Source of the DNA: Saprospiraceae bacterium
GTDB taxonomy: Bacteria; Bacteroidota; Bacteroidia; Chitinophagales; Saprospiraceae
Direction: 5' to 3'
Assembly: GCA_016715405.1 (NCBI GenBank)
Contig: JADKAE010000017.1
Coordinates: 1-64,000 of the forward strand
Length of the DNA: 64,000 nt
Part shown: piece after piece, positions 45,526-55,189 of the stretch
How positions within the stretch are numbered: the stretch's first letter is position 1
How the letters are laid out: each line of letters starts with the position of its first letter
The notes under the pieces: generated by a model
Databases searched by the model: none
Seen by the model: only the letters and a program-made list of their open reading frames with translations
What the model was told of the DNA's origin: nothing
Position numbers and translations under genes: made by a program

Positions 45526-47161
45526 GTGATCGCTGAACTCAACATATGGCAACTCCTGGCCGGACTGGGCATCTTCCTGCTGGGCATGTCCCTGATCGAG
45601 CACGCGCTCGAGCAATTGGCGGGGCGGGCCTTCAAGCGATTTTTGCGCAATTTCACCAACCATCCCATCAAGGCCATTTTTGCGGGAGTGGTCGTCACGG
45701 CCCTTTGCAGAGCAGCTGCTGGTGAGCCTCATGGCGGTGGCCTTGTGGGCGCCGGCATCATTGAGTTGCGCAGTGCGATAGGCATTATTTTGGGCGCCAA
45801 CCTGGGCACCACGTTTACCGGCTGGATCGTCGCCACGCTCGGTTTTAGTCTGCAGGCTGAAGTGTTGGCATTGCCGCTTATTGCGGTGGGCGGACTAATA
45901 TCTGCGTATGGCGGCAAGCGCACCAACCTCCTGGAAACCGGGCGATTATTGCTGGGCTTCGGATTCATGTTTTATGGGCTATCCTTCATGAAAATAAGCG
46001 TGGCCGGCTGGGCTGAGCAATTTGATATTTCACCGTTTGCCGGCTGGTCGCCGTTTTTGCTGGCGCCAATAGGCTTCGCACTCGCGGCGCTCATACAATC
46101 GAGCACGGCGGCCATGGTGATTGCGCTGAGCGCGCTAAGCGCCGGCGTACTTACCCTGGAAGGCGCCGCAGCGATGGCTATCGGCAGCGACCTGGGCACT
46201 ACGATGACTGCATTGTTAGGCGGCTTTGGGGTCACCGGGCAAAACGAGTGGCCTTCAGCCACTTTTTTTTCAACCTGGTGGTTGACGTGCTGGCGTTGGC
46301 AAGCCTTTATCCCTTGCTCAATCTGGTGAAGCAGGTGATTGGCAACGCCAACCCACTGGTGACGCTGGTGGCGTTCCACAGCACCTTCAACCTGATAGGC
46401 ATCGCGCTTTTTTTGCCGTTTTTTTACCCAAATACGCCCGCTTTTTGGAGGGGCGTTTTCTGAAGGGAGACCACGACATGGCCCGGTTTATCAGAGAAGT
46501 TCCGCCGGCAGTATCCGATGCCGCTATTGAAGCCCTTTTTAAAGAAATACACCACCTGCTCACCCGCGTTTTTGCGCTGCACTGGCGCATCCTGAAACTA
46601 CCCACGGAACTACTGCCCGACAAATCGCATATCAACGTGCCGGCCCCCGAGCAATACGAAGCGATCAAATCTCTTGAAGGCGAAATGATGGAATATTATT
46701 CGCGCCTCCAACTCGAACAACTCGACCGGCAGGCCGTCGACCAGTTGCAATACGCTGATATCGCCATCCGCCACGCCATGGGCGCCGCCAAAGACGTAAA
46801 AGACATCCACCACAATTTCCACGAGTTTGAAAAATCCGTCAACGACGATATCGTCGAGTTGATCCATGCCCGAACCCAATCCCAACAAACTTTTTATCTC
46901 GATTTGCTGCCTTTTTTAGAAAAACAGCCGCCGCGCAACAAACTCGCCGCTGCACTTGACGAGTTGAAATTGCGGGATAATACCATCTACCACGATTTTA
47001 TGCACCGCATGTACCCATTGATCCAAGAAGGCAAATTTTCAGAATTGGAAATCTCCACGCTTTTTAATGTCAACAGGGAGTTGCACGCGGGGAATAAGGA
47101 TTTGCTGGAGACTTTCCAGGCACTCTATATTGACCGTTACACTAAAAACGCAGGTTTATGA
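45526..47161 (+). CDS. Na+/phosphate cotransporter NptA-like with C-terminal PhoU-like domain (several deletions)
   Basis: About 545 residues. Two repeats of the Na/Pi cotransporter fold: the first with LAGLGIFLLGMSLIEHAL and GIILGANLGTTFTGWIVA, the second with IGFALAALIQSSTAAMVIAL and AIGSDLGTTMTALLGGFG. A cytoplasmic helical PhoU-like domain follows (about 340-545). In the first repeat the QSSS segment is scrambled (VVVTALCRAAAGEPHGGGLVG) by three single-base deletions that restore the frame: adding T, C and G gives ALLQSSSLVSLMAVALVGAG. Two further shifts near 46250 and 46420 join SHFFFNLVVDVLAL and FLEGRFLKGDHDMA. GTG 45526, after a TATATTTA -7-like box, is the likely start; longer readings pass through the repeat. 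Confidence 0.85.
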
Positions 47162-49970
47162 AATGGAAATTGACTTTTGGACTCCTGTTGACCGTGATGC
47201 TATTTTCTACTTCGGCCCTGGCCCAGCGCACCATCACCGGAAGCGTGAGCGACGCCCTTACCGGCGACGAGTTGATAGCCGCGTCGGTTTTGATAAAAGG
47301 CACCAACGCAGGTACCGTCACCGACGCCGATGGGTTGTTTACTATCAATGTACCGGCCGACGGCAAGATACTCCTGGTGTCTTACATCGGCTATAAGTCA
47401 GAAGAAATAGAAATTGGCGACCAAACCAATTTTGTGGTCAGGCTCAGCGAAGGTATCGAGATCGACGCAGTCACGGTCATCGGCTCGCGAAATACTACCC
47501 GCACCAAGCTGGAAACTCCGGTGCCCGTGGATATAATCCCGCTGGCTGCGGTGATCAGCGATGTGGGACAGGTGGACCTCAACCAGATCTTAACCTATAT
47601 GGCCCCGTCTTTCCAGTCGGCCCGCCAGGCTATCGCCGACGGCACCGATCACGTGGACCCCGCACAATTGCGCGGACTGGGCCCCGACCAGGTGCTGGTG
47701 CTGATTAACGGCAAACGCCGCCACCAGTCGGCACTGGTGAACGTCAACGGTTAACCGCGGCACGGTGGGCACCGACCTCAGCGCTATCCCCGCCGCCGCT
47801 ATCGAACGCATCGAAATTCTGCGCGACGGCGCCGCCGCCCAATACGGCTCCGACGCTATCGCCGGGGTGATCAATATTGTGCTCAAGCAGAAAACCGGCG
47901 CGCTGGAGGGCAGCGTGTCTTATGGCACTTACATCACCAGCTACGAAAAAAACTACGCCCTATACAAACTGCAAGGCAATACCGCCGACCCCAGCGTAAA
48001 TGTCACCGACGGACAAACGATACAAGCCGGCCTCAATTACGGCTTCAAACTGGGCAAAAAAGGCTTCGTGAACCTCACCGGCGAATACATCGACAGAGCG
48101 GCCACCAACCGTACGGGTACCTATACCGGGCAGGTTTACCCCAGCGTGGGCGGACAAGTACGCGACGACTCCATCCTGCAAGCCAGAAACCTGGACCGGG
48201 AGTATTTTGACATGCTCATCGGCCAGTCGGAAATGAGCGGCGGCGGACTTTTTGTCAATGCCGATTACGCCCTTTCACGCCACTGGAACCTCTATGCCTT
48301 CGGCGGTTACAATAAAAAACAAGGCCTCTCGGCGGGATTCTTCCGATACCCCAGCTCGGTAGCCTCCGGCGCCAGAGATTATGCCGACGAAGTATTCGCC
48401 ATTTATCCCGATGGCTTCCTGCCGCAAATTGAAAGCGACCTGCAGGATATTAGCGCCGCCCTGGGCGTGCGGGGCAGGCTGGGCCAGTGGCAGCTCGACC
48501 TGAGCAATACCACCGGCCAAAACCGCTTCGACTTTACGATTTCAAATTCTGTGAACTATACCCAGGCGGCTGTTTCACCCAATAACCTGCAAACCGTCTT
48601 CGACGCGGGTGGTTTGAAATTTTTACAAAATACCACCAACCTCGACCTCAACCGCAAATTCGACGTACTGAAAGGTCTTAGTTTTGCCGTGGGCGGCGAA
48701 TTTCGCCTCGAACAATTCGGCCTCCGGGCAGGGGAGGAGGCTTCCTGGCGCAATTACGACACCGCTTCGGGCGCCGCCTCCGGCGCACAGGTTTTTGCCG
48801 GCTTCCTGCCCTCCAACGAAGGCGACAACAGCCGCAATAGCATAGCCGCTTACATCGACGCCGAGCAGGATTTTACGCGCAACTGGATGGTGGGCGCCGC
48901 CCTTCGTTTTGAAAATTATTCCGATTTCGGCAGCACCATCAACTACAAAATAGCTACGCGATACAAAATCGGCGATTACCTGTCGCTGCGCGCTTCAGCC
49001 AGCAGCGGCTTTCGGGCGCCTTCGATGCAGCAGCGCTTTTATGCCAAAACCAATACCCTGTTTGTGTCCATCGACGGGCAACTGACGCCCGTAGAAAGCG
49101 GCACCTTCACCAACGACAGTCGCCCGGCGGAAATTCTGGGCATCCCGGAATTGACCCAGGAGACTTCGCAAAGCTTCACCGCCGGCGTCACCGCCCGCCC
49201 GGCCGACGGCCTCGAAATCTCGGTAGACGCCTATCAGATCGATATCGACGACCGCATCGTATTGACCAACAACTTCACCGACGGCGGCAATGCCGAGCTC
49301 AAAGCCCAACTCGGCAGCCGGCGCCGGCCAGGCCAACTTTTTTGCCAACGCGATCGATACGCGCTCGCGCGGACTCGAAGCCGTGATTGCCTACGGCAAA
49401 GTGTTCGGTGGCAAACACGATCTGCGGTTTACCATAGCCGCCACGTATATCGACAACGAGGTGAAGAAAAACCCCGACGGCACGCCGCGCATCCAGGCTT
49501 CGCCAATCCTGATAGAAACAGGGCAGGTGGCGCGCTATTTCAACCGCGAGGACCAAAGCCGCATCGAGGTAGCCAATCCCCGCAACAAGTTTAATTTTAC
49601 TATAAATTATAAATTGAAAAAATTCGGCGCCATGCTGCGTGCCGTGCAATGGGGCGAAGTGACCTACCTCGATCCGTCTATCGATCCGACCAAACCGGAG
49701 AATTTTCCCACCAACGCCTTCAGCGGCAACAAAGAAACGCTGGATCAAGCCTTCAATCCGGTTACGATCTTTGATGCTTCGGTCAGCTACCAGGTGTGGA
49801 AAGGATTAACGCTATCCATAGGCGCCAACAACCTGCTGGATACTTACCAGGACCGCCATATTCACGCCAATAATATGAGCTCGGGGCGTTTTGTATACAG
49901 TCGCCGCGTGCAGCAAGCGGGTTTTGCCGGGCGCCTGGTGTTTGCGAGGGTGAAGTTTGATATTAGGTAG
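47158..49970 (+). CDS. TonB-dependent outer membrane receptor (two frameshifts)
   Basis: About 937 residues. Signal peptide (to SALAQ), a carboxypeptidase-regulatory-like domain (RTITGSVSDALTGDELIAAS), a plug domain (RGLGPDQVLVLINGKRRHQS, then IPAAAIERIEILRDGAAAQY) and a 22-strand barrel ending LVFARVKFDIR. The ATG overlaps the stop of the NptA-like gene (ATGA), so both are translated from one message. Frame breaks: near 47752, where about five bases of a small tandem (ACGGT) seem lost before NRGTVGTDLS, and near 49318, where ELKAQL continues as AAAGAGQANFFANAIDTRSR. Coupling to a phosphate-type transporter suggests a phosphorus-containing ligand, which is inference; no SusD partner is present. 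Confidence 0.87.
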
Positions 49971-49980
49971 GGGGTTATTT

Positions 49981-50038
49981 AGGTTTATGGGTTTATGGGT
50001 TTATGTTTTTTTTTCATAAACCTATAAACCTATAAACT
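49981..50038. repeat. GGTTTATG snapback repeat
   Basis: AGGTTTATGGGTTTATGGGT, then TTATG, a T-run and CATAAACCTATAAACC, then TATAAACT, fold into one hairpin between the convergent receptor and sulfatase genes. A short related CATAAACCTATAAAC lies near 63258. Confidence 0.8.
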
Positions 50039-50047
50039 GCCCTTTTC

Positions 50048-51655
50048 TCAACGCACAACTCTGATTTTTTCTGTAAAAACCTGGGTGTCGTACAGGGTGT
50101 ATATGGTGTAAATTCCTGCCGGAGCCTCCGATAAATCTATGGGTGTCTGCGTACCCGGGAAATTGTGCCGGGCTATTAGCCGGCCATACATATCGCTTAT
50201 TAGTAACAAGGTTGGGGGCATTGGCGAAGGTTCACATTTTATATATACAATACCTGTTGTAGGGTTAGGGAATACCCTGACCGTATTCCCAGTAGCTATC
50301 TCAACGCTACTAATAGTGGGATCGCAAATGTTCAACCCGGTAAGTGCTTCCATTTCCGAGCAGAGATACGTATAGTTATCGTGGGCTTCTTCATTGAGCG
50401 TAGCAGGTAGCAGGTCGGTTTGCTCAAGCGGGTCGGCGGTGAGGTGGTACAATTCCTGGTGGCCGTCGTCAAAGTGTATCAATTTGTAGCCGTGATTGCG
50501 CATGGCCTTGCCGTCTTGTGGTTTGGTTTGGGGGTTGAATTGCTCGGTAAATACCCAGTTGCGTACTTCGGTAGCCTGGTTTTCTATAATGGGCAGCAGA
50601 CTTTGTGCATCGACGGGCCTGTCGGGCGGTATGGCTGTCGCCCAATTGTCTACACCGGCCAATTCGAGGATAGTGGCAAACAGGTCGTGCGTATTGACGA
50701 GGGCGTCGCTGCTCCGTCCCGGAGCCACTACCGACGGGCCTGCAATGACAAAAGGTACATGAACGCCGTATTCGTAAAGGGTGCCTTTGGCATGGGAGGT
50801 ATCAGCGATTTGCGACACCCGCCCGGTATTCCCGTTGTCGCCAATAAAAATAATATCGGTTTGGTCCATCAGGTTGTGGTCGTTTAGCCAGTCGAACAAG
50901 CGGCCTGTTTCTGTATCCATGGCTTCGAGCATGGCTTTGAAATAGAGCTTGGGGTTCTGCATGATATGCGGAGTGGTGCCCGTAAGGTTAGGTACGGAGT
51001 GCAACGTGTCAGGTGGTTTGTGGAATGGCGTATGGCCGGCGTTAAAGGCCAGCCATAGGAAAAAAGACTGCGAGCCATCCTGTTCGTCGAGCCAGTTGAT
51101 GGCGTCGTCGACGGTTTCAGTAGTGGCATAGCGAGTGACTGTAGCCGCCGTACCATTCGTAATCTTTTCCCATTCGTAATAGTCGGGAAGTGCCCCGAGA
51201 AAATTGCCGGCGTAAAGATCATAGCCAAAGGCGTTGGGGAAGTTCAAATTCTGCGGTGTCCGCTGATTGAGATGCCATTTGCCGATATTGGCTGTGGCAT
51301 ACGGCGTAGTCGACAAGGTTTTGAGCAATTTGGGAATGGTGATTTCGGCGGTATCTAACTGGGGGTAGCTAGGCCCGGCCAACGCTGCCCCCACGCCATG
51401 GCGAAAGCTGTACCTGCCGGTCAGCATCCCTGCGCGCGTAGGAGAGCAAAGCGGGGTAGCCCAGGCATTGTCAAATCGAATGCCTCGGCTCAACAGCGAT
51501 CGGATATTAGGCATCCTGGCGGTATCGGCAGCGTCTTCGTAGAAGCCACAATAATCAGTGCCCAGGTCGTCAGCAATGATGAGGATGACGTTGCGCTGCG
51601 CTATGGCTGTGGTCAACCAGCCGGCGACTATCGCCAGCATGAGGTGTTTTTTCAT
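50048..51655 (-). CDS. Sulfatase-family hydrolase with T9SS sorting domain
   Basis: 535 residues: signal peptide (MKKHLMLAIVAGWLTTAIAQ), sulfatase domain starting NVILIIADDLGTDYCGFYED (metal Asp pair), the formylglycine site LCSPTRAGMLTGRYSFRHG (Cys near residue 69, C-x-P-x-R) and a second metal region DIIFIGDNGNTG. A C-terminal T9SS type A domain follows (VRVFPNPTTGIVYIKCEP, then LSEAPAGIYTIYTLYD). The Cys must be converted to formylglycine by an FGE or anSME enzyme, not seen here. Likely releases sulfate from polysaccharide outside the cell or on its surface, as in marine Bacteroidota; substrate unknown. Confidence 0.92.
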   Translation of the reverse strand: MKKHLMLAIVAGWLTTAIAQRNVILIIADDLGTDYCGFYEDAADTARMPNIRSLLSRGIRFDNAWATPLCSPTRAGMLTGRYSFRHGVGAALAGPSYPQLDTAEITIPKLLKTLSTTPYATANIGKWHLNQRTPQNLNFPNAFGYDLYAGNFLGALPDYYEWEKITNGTAATVTRYATTETVDDAINWLDEQDGSQSFFLWLAFNAGHTPFHKPPDTLHSVPNLTGTTPHIMQNPKLYFKAMLEAMDTETGRLFDWLNDHNLMDQTDIIFIGDNGNTGRVSQIADTSHAKGTLYEYGVHVPFVIAGPSVVAPGRSSDALVNTHDLFATILELAGVDNWATAIPPDRPVDAQSLLPIIENQATEVRNWVFTEQFNPQTKPQDGKAMRNHGYKLIHFDDGHQELYHLTADPLEQTDLLPATLNEEAHDNYTYLCSEMEALTGLNICDPTISSVEIATGNTVRVFPNPTTGIVYIKCEPSPMPPTLLLISDMYGRLIARHNFPGTQTPIDLSEAPAGIYTIYTLYDTQVFTEKIRVVR

Positions 51656-51706
51656 AAATTATTCGACTACTTTTTTCAGGCAGCTAAAGTAGTGATTACA
51701 GCCAGA

Positions 51707-52735
51707 TTATTTTTCAGAACTATACGTCTGTGCTGCCGCCTCCCAGGCTTTCTGAAAATCCTCGCCGATAGCATTGCGCCAGCCAGTTTTAGGGCGGGCA
51801 GATATTTGGGCGGCCAGTTGAATCTGCCGGGGCGACAACACGGCTTCGGGCGAATCACCTTTGCCGATCAGGGCGTTGGCGCGGGCGGATTGCAGAGGTG
51901 TCATCGGCACAAAGCGGTAGCGGGTTTGAGCCAGGTAATATTTGGGCGTGTCGTCGGGGCGGAAGGTGGCTTCGCTGTGCACGTCGTCCTTGCCAACGAT
52001 CTTGGCGGCAAGTTCCTGGCGTGGCAGGCCGTTGACGTACACGCCGTCGGCGCAGCGAGCCGACTGGCCGGCTGCTACCAGTTCTTCGAAGGGCAATACG
52101 GCAGGGTCATAAGTGACGCGCACCACTTCGCGGCCATCCATAAATCCAGACTGGGTAGCCACCACGCCCGAGAGTTGGCCCAGTTGCTTTTCGCCAGTCC
52201 AGAAGCAGTACATCGACAGGGAGGCCGTGGCCGTGCCGTGTTGGTAGGCTGTCATCTCTTCTTGCAGCAGCGCCAGGTAGCCGGGTACGTTTTGCCCGCG
52301 TTGGCCGAGGGCCTTGGTCATTGTTTCTACGAGTCCGGCGGCGTTGTAATTGCCGTTCAGCCGGTCGGTCACATCGGCGCCGGCAGCATCCACGATGCGC
52401 ACCACGGGGTTATTCCAGGCGGGTTCGCGGTAGCGTTTGAGCACCTTGGCGTCTTCGCCACCTTCGTTGTTATAGATGCACAGCGGCACAAACAAGCTTT
52501 CTATGGCCTCCACGATCAGCGGGTGACTAAGCGGCCCGTTGCCGTAATTGCGGCAGGTGGCGCATCCCGGCACTTCCTGAAACAAGATCAACACACATTT
52601 GCCTTCCGCCGCCGCCCGGTCGAGGGCCTGCTCGTAATCGCGCAGCCACTGTACTTTACCGAGTTCAACGGGCTGCTGGGCTTGAGAAATTAAGGGTATC
52701 ATACTCAAACAGAAAAGGGAAATAAACTTGTTCAT
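51707..52735 (-). CDS. VPGUxxT-type thioredoxin-like protein (Cys form) with MsrA-like C-terminal domain
   Basis: 342 residues from ATG 52735 (MNKFISLFCLSMIPLISQAQ signal peptide). The thioredoxin-like domain (about 25-165) carries FQEVPGCATCRNYGNGPLSH near residue 55. This is the VPGUxxT family, where some members have selenocysteine at the position that is Cys here. The second domain (about 185-300) resembles MsrA: SMYCFWTGEKQLGQLSGVVA, then GFMDGREVVRVTYDPAVLPF, with the CFW catalytic pattern and the Y-D-P strand. The pair would be a periplasmic thiol and methionine-sulfoxide type repair protein. That function is inferred. An upstream reading to 53176 runs through the tandem repeat and is not credible. 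Confidence 0.82.
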   Translation of the reverse strand: MNKFISLFCLSMIPLISQAQQPVELGKVQWLRDYEQALDRAAAEGKCVLILFQEVPGCATCRNYGNGPLSHPLIVEAIESLFVPLCIYNNEGGEDAKVLKRYREPAWNNPVVRIVDAAGADVTDRLNGNYNAAGLVETMTKALGQRGQNVPGYLALLQEEMTAYQHGTATASLSMYCFWTGEKQLGQLSGVVATQSGFMDGREVVRVTYDPAVLPFEELVAAGQSARCADGVYVNGLPRQELAAKIVGKDDVHSEATFRPDDTPKYYLAQTRYRFVPMTPLQSARANALIGKGDSPEAVLSPRQIQLAAQISARPKTGWRNAIGEDFQKAWEAAAQTYSSEK

Positions 52736-52800
52736 ACCGATAAAAATTGAACGGCTAAGGTACAAAGATTGGCGCCCGCCAATACAGGAAAAATTGCATA

Positions 52801-52923
52801 GTCGCGAGTCGTAAAGTTGTACAGTCGCAAAGTCGTAAAGCCGCAAAGCCGCAAAGTCGTAAAGCCGCAAAGTCGTAAAGCCGCAAAGTCGTAAAGCCGC
52901 AAAGTCGTAAAGCCGCAAAGTCC
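52801..52923. repeat. Tandem array of a 16-bp unit (AAAGTCGT AAAGCCGC)
   Basis: The 8-mers AAAGTCGT and AAAGCCGC alternate about six times, preceded by CATAGTCGCGAGTCGTAAAG. It is the longest array of the GTCGTAAA family and has no inverse half. It separates the VPGUxxT gene from the DUF1684 gene. Confidence 0.85.
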
Positions 52924-52925
52924 CC

Positions 52926-53805
52926 TCAATGCTCCCAATTCCGCTCCCCCGCCACCACAGATACCGGCAGCCAATTCTGCCTGGGCGGCAGCGGACAAGT
53001 CGCAAAAGCCGTGAAGGCACAGGGCGGATTATAAGCTTTGTTGAAATCGAGCGTAGTAAAGCCGTCAGGACCGGGGCGGGCCGCGTAAACAAAGCGCCCG
53101 GCGCCGTAAGTCTCCACGCCGCTGGTCTCGTCGGCGAAAATGATAAACAACTCGTCGCCTTCCACGAGTGCATCAAGGCGGTAGGTGGCGCCGTGAATGG
53201 TAAAAACCAAGGTGCCCGGGCAATCCATCATCAGGGTTTGTCCCAGCACATTGGCAATCGGTATTTTCTTGTCTACGGCCGGCTCCAGGTAAGCCCTGAC
53301 ACGCCAGGCGGAATCAATCGGGTAGTTGTCGATGCCGGTGAAGGACTGCACAGCGGCATGTTCCAGATCCCGCAGCCGGATGCCGTATTTCTCCTCGCGC
53401 TTGATCACAAACCAGCGCAGCGGGCCGCTCTGCATGGCCACCGGTTTTTCGGAAGGATATACGCGAAGCGGCTCGGTGACGGGGTGGCCATTGGCCGTTA
53501 CCTCAGCGCCGGCGAAAACTTCCAGCCACACTTCGCCGTTTTTTAGCGTAAAATGGCCGAGTTGCGCCGCACATTTGCCTTCGGGGTAGACGATCTTGTT
53601 CGACTTGTCCGCGCCAAAGCTATTGTCGCCCTCCTTCCAGCCAGAACAACCCGGCCAGATTCAGCCAGCCGTTTTCCGACTTCAGGCTTGCTACCCGCTC
53701 CTGCCGCCAGTCCAGGATGGATTGTTCGTAGGAATGATCTTGAGCTTGGACGGAGAATGAGGTACAAAGTGCAAAAAGAGAGAGTATCGAAATACGATTC
53801 ATCAT
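52926..53805 (-). CDS. DUF1684 domain protein (one frameshift)
   Basis: About 293 residues. Signal peptide (MMNRISILSLFALCTSFSVQ), then the DUF1684 domain: SILDWRQERVASLKSENGWL, LAGLFWLEG, and the family ending FNKAYNPPCAFTAFATCPLP, then PRQNWLPVSVVAGE. The frame breaks near 53632: the first reading ends FWLEGGRQ; the next frame continues DNSFGADKSNKIVYPEGKCA, then AQLGHFTLKNGEVWLEV. Proteins of this family are secreted or periplasmic and of unknown enzymatic function. A TATCTTTG -7 box at 53844-53837 gives a leader of about 25 nt. The Gly-rich ending adjoins the tandem repeat. Confidence 0.85.
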
Positions 53806-53836
53806 AAACAACTCCTTTAGAGATTAGCATTCATTT

Positions 53837-53844
53837 CAAAGATA
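53837..53844 (-). promoter_or_regulatory. -7 element for the DUF1684 gene
   Basis: Exact TATCTTTG on the minus strand, 32 bases upstream of ATG 53805. No -33 TTTG at the expected distance. Confidence 0.55.
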
Positions 53845-53917
53845 CTATACTAGATGATAATCGGGTGTTGGGCTGAAATTAAAGATTGGTTATAATTTCA
53901 AAAATAATCAAAAATGA

Positions 53918-53939
53918 AAATATAAAGTGTTTATATTTG
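53918..53939 (+). promoter_or_regulatory. Perfect AT palindrome overlapping the fic -7 box
   Basis: AAATATAAA-GTG-TTTATATTT (53918-53938) is a perfect 9-bp inverted repeat. Its right arm shares bases with the -7 box TATATTTG (53932-53939), about 48 bases before the fic ATG. A second TTTATATTTTCAC lies at 53971-53983. This placement is typical of an autorepressor operator. Confidence 0.55.
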
Positions 53940-53986
53940 CAAAAATCTATTTTTAAAAAATAAGAAAATTTATATTTTCACAAAAC

Positions 53987-55135
53987 ATGGTGGAGTCAAG
54001 GTCAACGAGTCAGATTATAGCGGGCAAATGGGAACGGCAATACGGCTATGAAAGCTTTATGCCTGGGCCTATCAATCTGGATTGGACAGCTGAAGACTCA
54101 GCACTGCTTAGTCTGCTCAGTGAGGCCGATCAAAAAATTGGAGAACTCAAAGCGTATGGCGCATTGGTACCCGATGTCGACTTTTTCATCTTGATGTACG
54201 CAGCCAAAGAGGCTACCGAAAGTAGCCGGATAGAAGGGACGAAAACGGAGATTACGGAAGCCATGATGCAAAAACAGGATATTGACCCTGAGCAGCGGAA
54301 TGACTGGGAAGAAGTTCAAAATTATATCAGTGCAATGCGGTATGCTATTGAAAACCTCGCCAATTTGCCTTTAAGCGGACGCTTATTGCGCCAAACCCAT
54401 AGGGTACTGTTACAAGGTGTTAGGGGGGAGCACAAGCTACCTGGCGAATTCAGGAGCAGCCAGAATTGGATTGGGGGCGCCACGTTGCGCGATGCGGTTT
54501 TTATTCCGCCTCATCCGACAAGGTGCTGGATTTAATGGCTGATTTAGAGTTTTTTATACACAATGAGCACATTGCGACACCTACCTGATTCGGGCGGGGA
54601 TTGCCCACTATCAATTTGAGACTATCCACCCATTTTTGGACGGCAATGGCCGTTTGGAGTGCTTATCACGTTATATCTTATCGACAAAGGATTACTTGAT
54701 AAACCATCTCTTTATCTCTCTGATTTTTTTAGTCGGCACAGGTCATTGTATTACGATAACCTGACTCGCGTGCGCGAGAGAAACGACTTAAACCAATGGC
54801 TGCGTTTTTTTCTGGTAGGAATTCGGGAAACTGCGGAAGATGCTGTCCTCACTTTTAAAAATATTCTTGCGCTGAAGTCACAAACTGAAATGCTGATTTT
54901 GGACAAGTTTGGCAAGCAAAAACCATTGATGGGAACCTTACTCAATAAATTGTATAAACATCCCGTCATGAGCGCTAAGCTGGCTTCACAACTCCTGGAT
55001 GTAGCGCCGTCTACGGCTAACAGGCTCATTGATGCATTTGTGCAAATGGGAATTTTAACCGAACAGACAGGTTTCCGCCGAAACCGGCTTTTTGTGTTTA
55101 GAGATTATATACGTCTTTTTCAGAAAGAGAATTGA
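53987..55135 (+). CDS. Fic-domain protein with N-terminal inhibitory helix and C-terminal winged helix (about three frameshifts)
   Basis: About 385 residues. Fic proteins usually transfer AMP from ATP to target proteins. The N-terminal helix carries the inhibitory motif SSRIEGT (S-x-x-x-E-G), placing it in the class with an N-terminal self-inhibition helix. The Fic core is HPFLDGNGRL; the second Arg of G-R-x-x-R cannot be read because a base is missing at about 54655 (next frame GVLITLYLIDKGLLDKPS). Other frame breaks lie near 54522 (HP, then DKVLDLMADLEFFIHNEHIA) and near 54588 (TP, then LIRAGIAHYQFETIHP). The C-terminal part (SAKLASQLLDVAPSTANRLI) is a winged helix. The gene is more AT-rich than its neighbours, suggesting transfer. 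No antitoxin partner is adjacent. Confidence 0.85.
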
Positions 55136-55189
55136 CCATTCCCCTCAATTATTTTTACATTAACCACACAAAACCGAATCACCTGCGTC

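Noticed and set aside
52801..52923. CRISPR array
   Set aside because: The repeats are contiguous with no spacers and no cas genes are nearby.
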